This document shows positions 3,355-5,918 of a DNA stretch of 5,918 nucleotides, piece after piece. Position numbers and translations under genes: made by a program. The first letter of the stretch is position 1; the number at the start of each line of letters is the position of its first letter. The stretch is from DATEAX01 sp035288145 (lineage in GTDB: Bacteria; Patescibacteriota; UBA1384; UBA12157; JAENIV01): the NCBI GenBank assembly GCA_035288145.1, contig DATEAX010000001.1, positions 1 through 5,918 of the forward strand, given 5' to 3'. Below the pieces are notes generated by a model, which did not search any database, was not told the DNA's origin, and was given only the letters and a program-made list of their open reading frames with translations.

Positions 3355-5918
3355 ATGAACCCAAAGCGAAAAATCCAACTCGGTCTTTTTTTGGGCTTGG
3401 TTTTGTTAGCGAGTTTATTGATTTTTAAGAACCGTTTTGCCGCCTTCGGCGAACCGACCTATACCATTGTCGGAACACTCTTTTCTTCAGAAACCAAAAA
3501 ACCCATTTCCGGGGCGAAAGTGATGCTTTTTGGAGAGAACCTCCATGAGCCCTTAACAACCTCTACCTATAATTACTACGGTTTCGACGGTTATTATCGT
3601 CTAACCGTGCCGGTCAATCTTTCCTCCGGCAAAATCGCCTTTCAAAAAGACGGCTTTTACGATGCCGAACTCTACTTCAATTTTCCCAATCCTAGCGGCT
3701 GGACAATGTCGGTCTCGACGGCTCTTAAAACCGGTTTTGGCAAAGAAGAGGGAGCGATTTACCGGCTTAGGAAGGGCTTTTATCCGGTTTCTTTTCCCTT
3801 TGATACCAATCAGGTTTACCCCAATGAACTCTTGCAGTATCAGTACGGAACAGCTGGCAATGCTTCATATAATACAGAATCTATCTTAGCCAATTATCCC
3901 AAATATAAAATTAAACTTTATAGTCAGGAGGGGATTTACGGCAGCATCGTCCCGTTTGACCCAAATAACCCAAGTTCTCTTAAGATTGAACAAGGAAAAT
4001 CATATTATCTTTCGAATGAGGCCGACCGCTCGTATTTTCTCGTCATTAAAGGCAGACCTCTTCGGACCGAGCTGGCTATGGATCTTACTCCGCCGGTTAA
4101 GGGACTTGATTTTATCGCTCCATTTGTTCCCACCGCCATCGGTAATCCGGCGCTCGAGCAAATTTCCACCAGCGAGCTGGAAATTATTGACACCAAAGAT
4201 GCCAACAAAATTTACTCTCTTGAAGAGGCGGTGACCAACAATTTTCTTGATAAATATTTAAAAGTTAAGACAGGTTTAAGCTCGGAAAGCTCCTTAGATA
4301 TTGGTTCCCAACCGCAAATCCTTGAGCCGGCTAAAGGATATCTTCTGACCGCGAAAAAAGGCGGCCTGAAGTTGAAATTTAAAAATCAAAAACCGGGAAA
4401 TTTTGTCGAAATTCCCGAAGGAATTACTGCCCAGGAAGCAGAATGGGCCTTCTGGACTGACAGCGAGGAACTTTCCGGAGACAATTTGGCCATTTGGGAA
4501 GACCTTTTGGCGGAGATGGAGCAGGCTTTACCGACAGGTTTTTCCCCCAGCGGGCCAGCGGAAGAAGAAATCAGCCGGGATATTAATCTCGTTTATACCA
4601 AAAACAACAAACCAATTTCCGGAAAGCCGAAAGAAAATGTTCCACCGGTTCCTCAAAAGACGCCCTCTAACAATAACCGAAGAATTACCCAGGCCTGTAA
4701 ACAGATAAAACAGTTGAAACTTTGCTGGCAGTATAAGGTCGGTAGCCAGCCGACGCTACCCTGGGATGAAGCAACGATGAATGAGCTTACCGAACAGACC
4801 GAGGAATCTTACGATTTAATGGAAGGATATTTCGGTCCGGTGCTTTTAAACGACGGCGTGGAGAAAAGCAAAGGTTATAAATTAATCCACCTTTTAAACA
4901 AGACTGATATCGATAATGTTTATGCGGTCGCCAGCACGGTCAGGGGGGAAAATACCATCAGGTATTATAAAGGGTTTTTGGAGCTGTTACATGATGATAA
5001 AATATTAACCCATCTTCATGAACTATTGCATATGTGGCGCGACGAAAAATCTCCATCTCTTGGCTTCTGGCCTTTTTCAGGATTAGAGGGTCCTAGCTGG
5101 GAAGAGGGTCAGGTTGAGTTTATCGAAAAGAGAATTGCAATCGCCAGAGGTTTCTATTCGTTTGGGCTATTGGATTATAGGAACGTTGAAACAGATTATT
5201 ACGAGCAGAACCAGCCGATGTTGGTTTCTTGGAACGGGGATGCCTGGTTTTCAAGGCCGGGAGCGGCGGCTTATTCGCTTGCGGCGGTTGCCTGGTCAAA
5301 AATATATTCGGAAAATCAGAATGTTTTTAAAGAATTTAATCAAAAATTAAATCAGGAAATTGAGCCCTGGACGGCTTTAAAATCGGTCCTGCCTCATAAT
5401 CTGCCAGGTAATCCCAAAATCCCCACCGTCGGTGCCGAGTCCATTGATGAGTGGTACAAAAAACAATGGGGAGGACTGACACAGAATTACCCCAATCGCT
5501 ACCCGGGTTACCGACTTTATCGAGGCGCTTTTCATGCGAGCCCTCTTAGTCGGGCGGGGCAATTTTTAAGGGCAATCAAGGTTAAAGGTCTGTACGGCAA
5601 GCACGATTTTTTAAAAAACTCATATTTCTGGGGATTGTATAAAAGCATGGGAACAGTTGGCGGCAAAACACAGAAAGACCAGCTGATATTGAGCGGTGTT
5701 GACGGGATAGCCGCTCAATGGGAAAAAGTATTTAGCATTGTTGGTTACGAGAATGGCATCCTCGAATCCGGCAAAAAATACACCCTGACTGATTTCCGCA
5801 TCGAAACTAATGTGAAAAAAATCCCCCCAAGCCGCGTTTACTTGGCGGCACCGAAAGCCAATGCCTGTATTTACGGCGTTGTTGCCGAACGAAATGATTT
5901 TGAGGTGACGATTCAACG
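3355..5918 (+). CDS. Large exported multidomain protein with gluzincin-type metallopeptidase domain (3' partial)
   Basis: The frame is open from ATG 3355 to the window edge: 854 complete codons with no stop. In order: (1) MNPKRK plus a hydrophobic stretch (about 8-24), a signal peptide or signal-anchor. (2) A carboxypeptidase-regulatory-like beta domain (about 36-110): VGTLF, KKPISGAKVMLFG, GFDGYYRLTVP. (3) Two degenerate beta repeats (about 141-235 and 250-345), each opening like GFYPVSFPF / GLDFIAPFV and closing with GKSYYL / AKGYLL. (4) A Pro/Asn-rich linker (about 423-444). (5) A peptidase-like domain from about 446: C448 and C457 (possible disulfide), H555-E-L-L-H559, and W582-E-E-G with E583 or E584 as third zinc ligand. 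Then comes an alpha-helical segment with AAAYSLAAVAWSKIY, as in MA-clan peptidases. (6) Past about 780, a probably beta region still open at the edge. Known of the clan: HExxH plus a downstream Glu binds zinc. Inferred: a surface or secreted protease. Substrate and exact family are unknown. Confidence 0.88.
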   Translation, partial: MNPKRKIQLGLFLGLVLLASLLIFKNRFAAFGEPTYTIVGTLFSSETKKPISGAKVMLFGENLHEPLTTSTYNYYGFDGYYRLTVPVNLSSGKIAFQKDGFYDAELYFNFPNPSGWTMSVSTALKTGFGKEEGAIYRLRKGFYPVSFPFDTNQVYPNELLQYQYGTAGNASYNTESILANYPKYKIKLYSQEGIYGSIVPFDPNNPSSLKIEQGKSYYLSNEADRSYFLVIKGRPLRTELAMDLTPPVKGLDFIAPFVPTAIGNPALEQISTSELEIIDTKDANKIYSLEEAVTNNFLDKYLKVKTGLSSESSLDIGSQPQILEPAKGYLLTAKKGGLKLKFKNQKPGNFVEIPEGITAQEAEWAFWTDSEELSGDNLAIWEDLLAEMEQALPTGFSPSGPAEEEISRDINLVYTKNNKPISGKPKENVPPVPQKTPSNNNRRITQACKQIKQLKLCWQYKVGSQPTLPWDEATMNELTEQTEESYDLMEGYFGPVLLNDGVEKSKGYKLIHLLNKTDIDNVYAVASTVRGENTIRYYKGFLELLHDDKILTHLHELLHMWRDEKSPSLGFWPFSGLEGPSWEEGQVEFIEKRIAIARGFYSFGLLDYRNVETDYYEQNQPMLVSWNGDAWFSRPGAAAYSLAAVAWSKIYSENQNVFKEFNQKLNQEIEPWTALKSVLPHNLPGNPKIPTVGAESIDEWYKKQWGGLTQNYPNRYPGYRLYRGAFHASPLSRAGQFLRAIKVKGLYGKHDFLKNSYFWGLYKSMGTVGGKTQKDQLILSGVDGIAAQWEKVFSIVGYENGILESGKKYTLTDFRIETNVKKIPPSRVYLAAPKANACIYGVVAERNDFEVTIQ

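Noticed and set aside
3355..3450. Lipoprotein or LPXTG/sortase anchoring of the large protein
   Set aside because: No Cys follows the hydrophobic segment, and the C-terminus where a sortase motif would lie is outside the window.
5620..5916. 98-codon minus-strand frame at the right edge
   Set aside because: Antisense to the long continuous plus-strand frame, which has motifs, a strong ribosome site and uniform coding character; a shadow. The same holds for the minus frames at 5377-5562 and 4005-4208 and the plus frames at 3662-3889, 3956-4234, 4403-4708 and 5114-5350.

Overview
The window reads as ordinary bacterial chromosome of moderate GC in the standard genetic code (TGA is used as a stop right before a terminator). 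The small membrane protein, the membrane-anchored HEACH protein and the large multidomain exported protein resemble types I associate with Candidate Phyla Radiation (Patescibacteria) genomes. That placement is inferred from protein style only; there is no marker gene here to fix the phylum.

Layout: (1) 1-191, plus strand: the last 33 codons of a type I restriction specificity subunit (HsdS), overlapped by a 30-codon remnant that looks like the start of a DUF4268-type protein and stops abruptly. (2) 238-1256, minus strand: a complete sigma-70 family factor with its own near-consensus promoter and an intrinsic terminator starting 2 nt after its stop. (3) 1308-2512, minus strand: a two-gene unit with ATGA overlap, made of a 97-residue two-helix membrane protein and a 304-residue protein with three membrane segments, a Pro/Ser linker and an extracellular HExxH domain. 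(4) 2584-3284, plus strand: a complete single-gene unit (consensus promoter, 199-residue exported protein of unknown function, intrinsic terminator). (5) 3305-5918, plus strand: a very long reading frame that runs off the window (854 codons and still open). It encodes an exported protein with a signal-anchor, a carboxypeptidase-regulatory-like beta domain, two degenerate copies of a 'G-(W/F)-x-(L/V)-(I/S)-x-P ... GK-(G/S)-Y' domain, a Pro-rich linker and a gluzincin-type metallopeptidase domain (HELLH ... WEEG).

How they fit together: apart from the restriction-modification end and the sigma factor, all four other genes encode membrane or exported proteins, and two carry unrelated HExxH zinc-protease signatures facing outward. 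The region therefore looks like a cell-surface cluster next to a sigma gene and a broken restriction locus. No RNA gene, CRISPR array, transposase or phage gene was seen.
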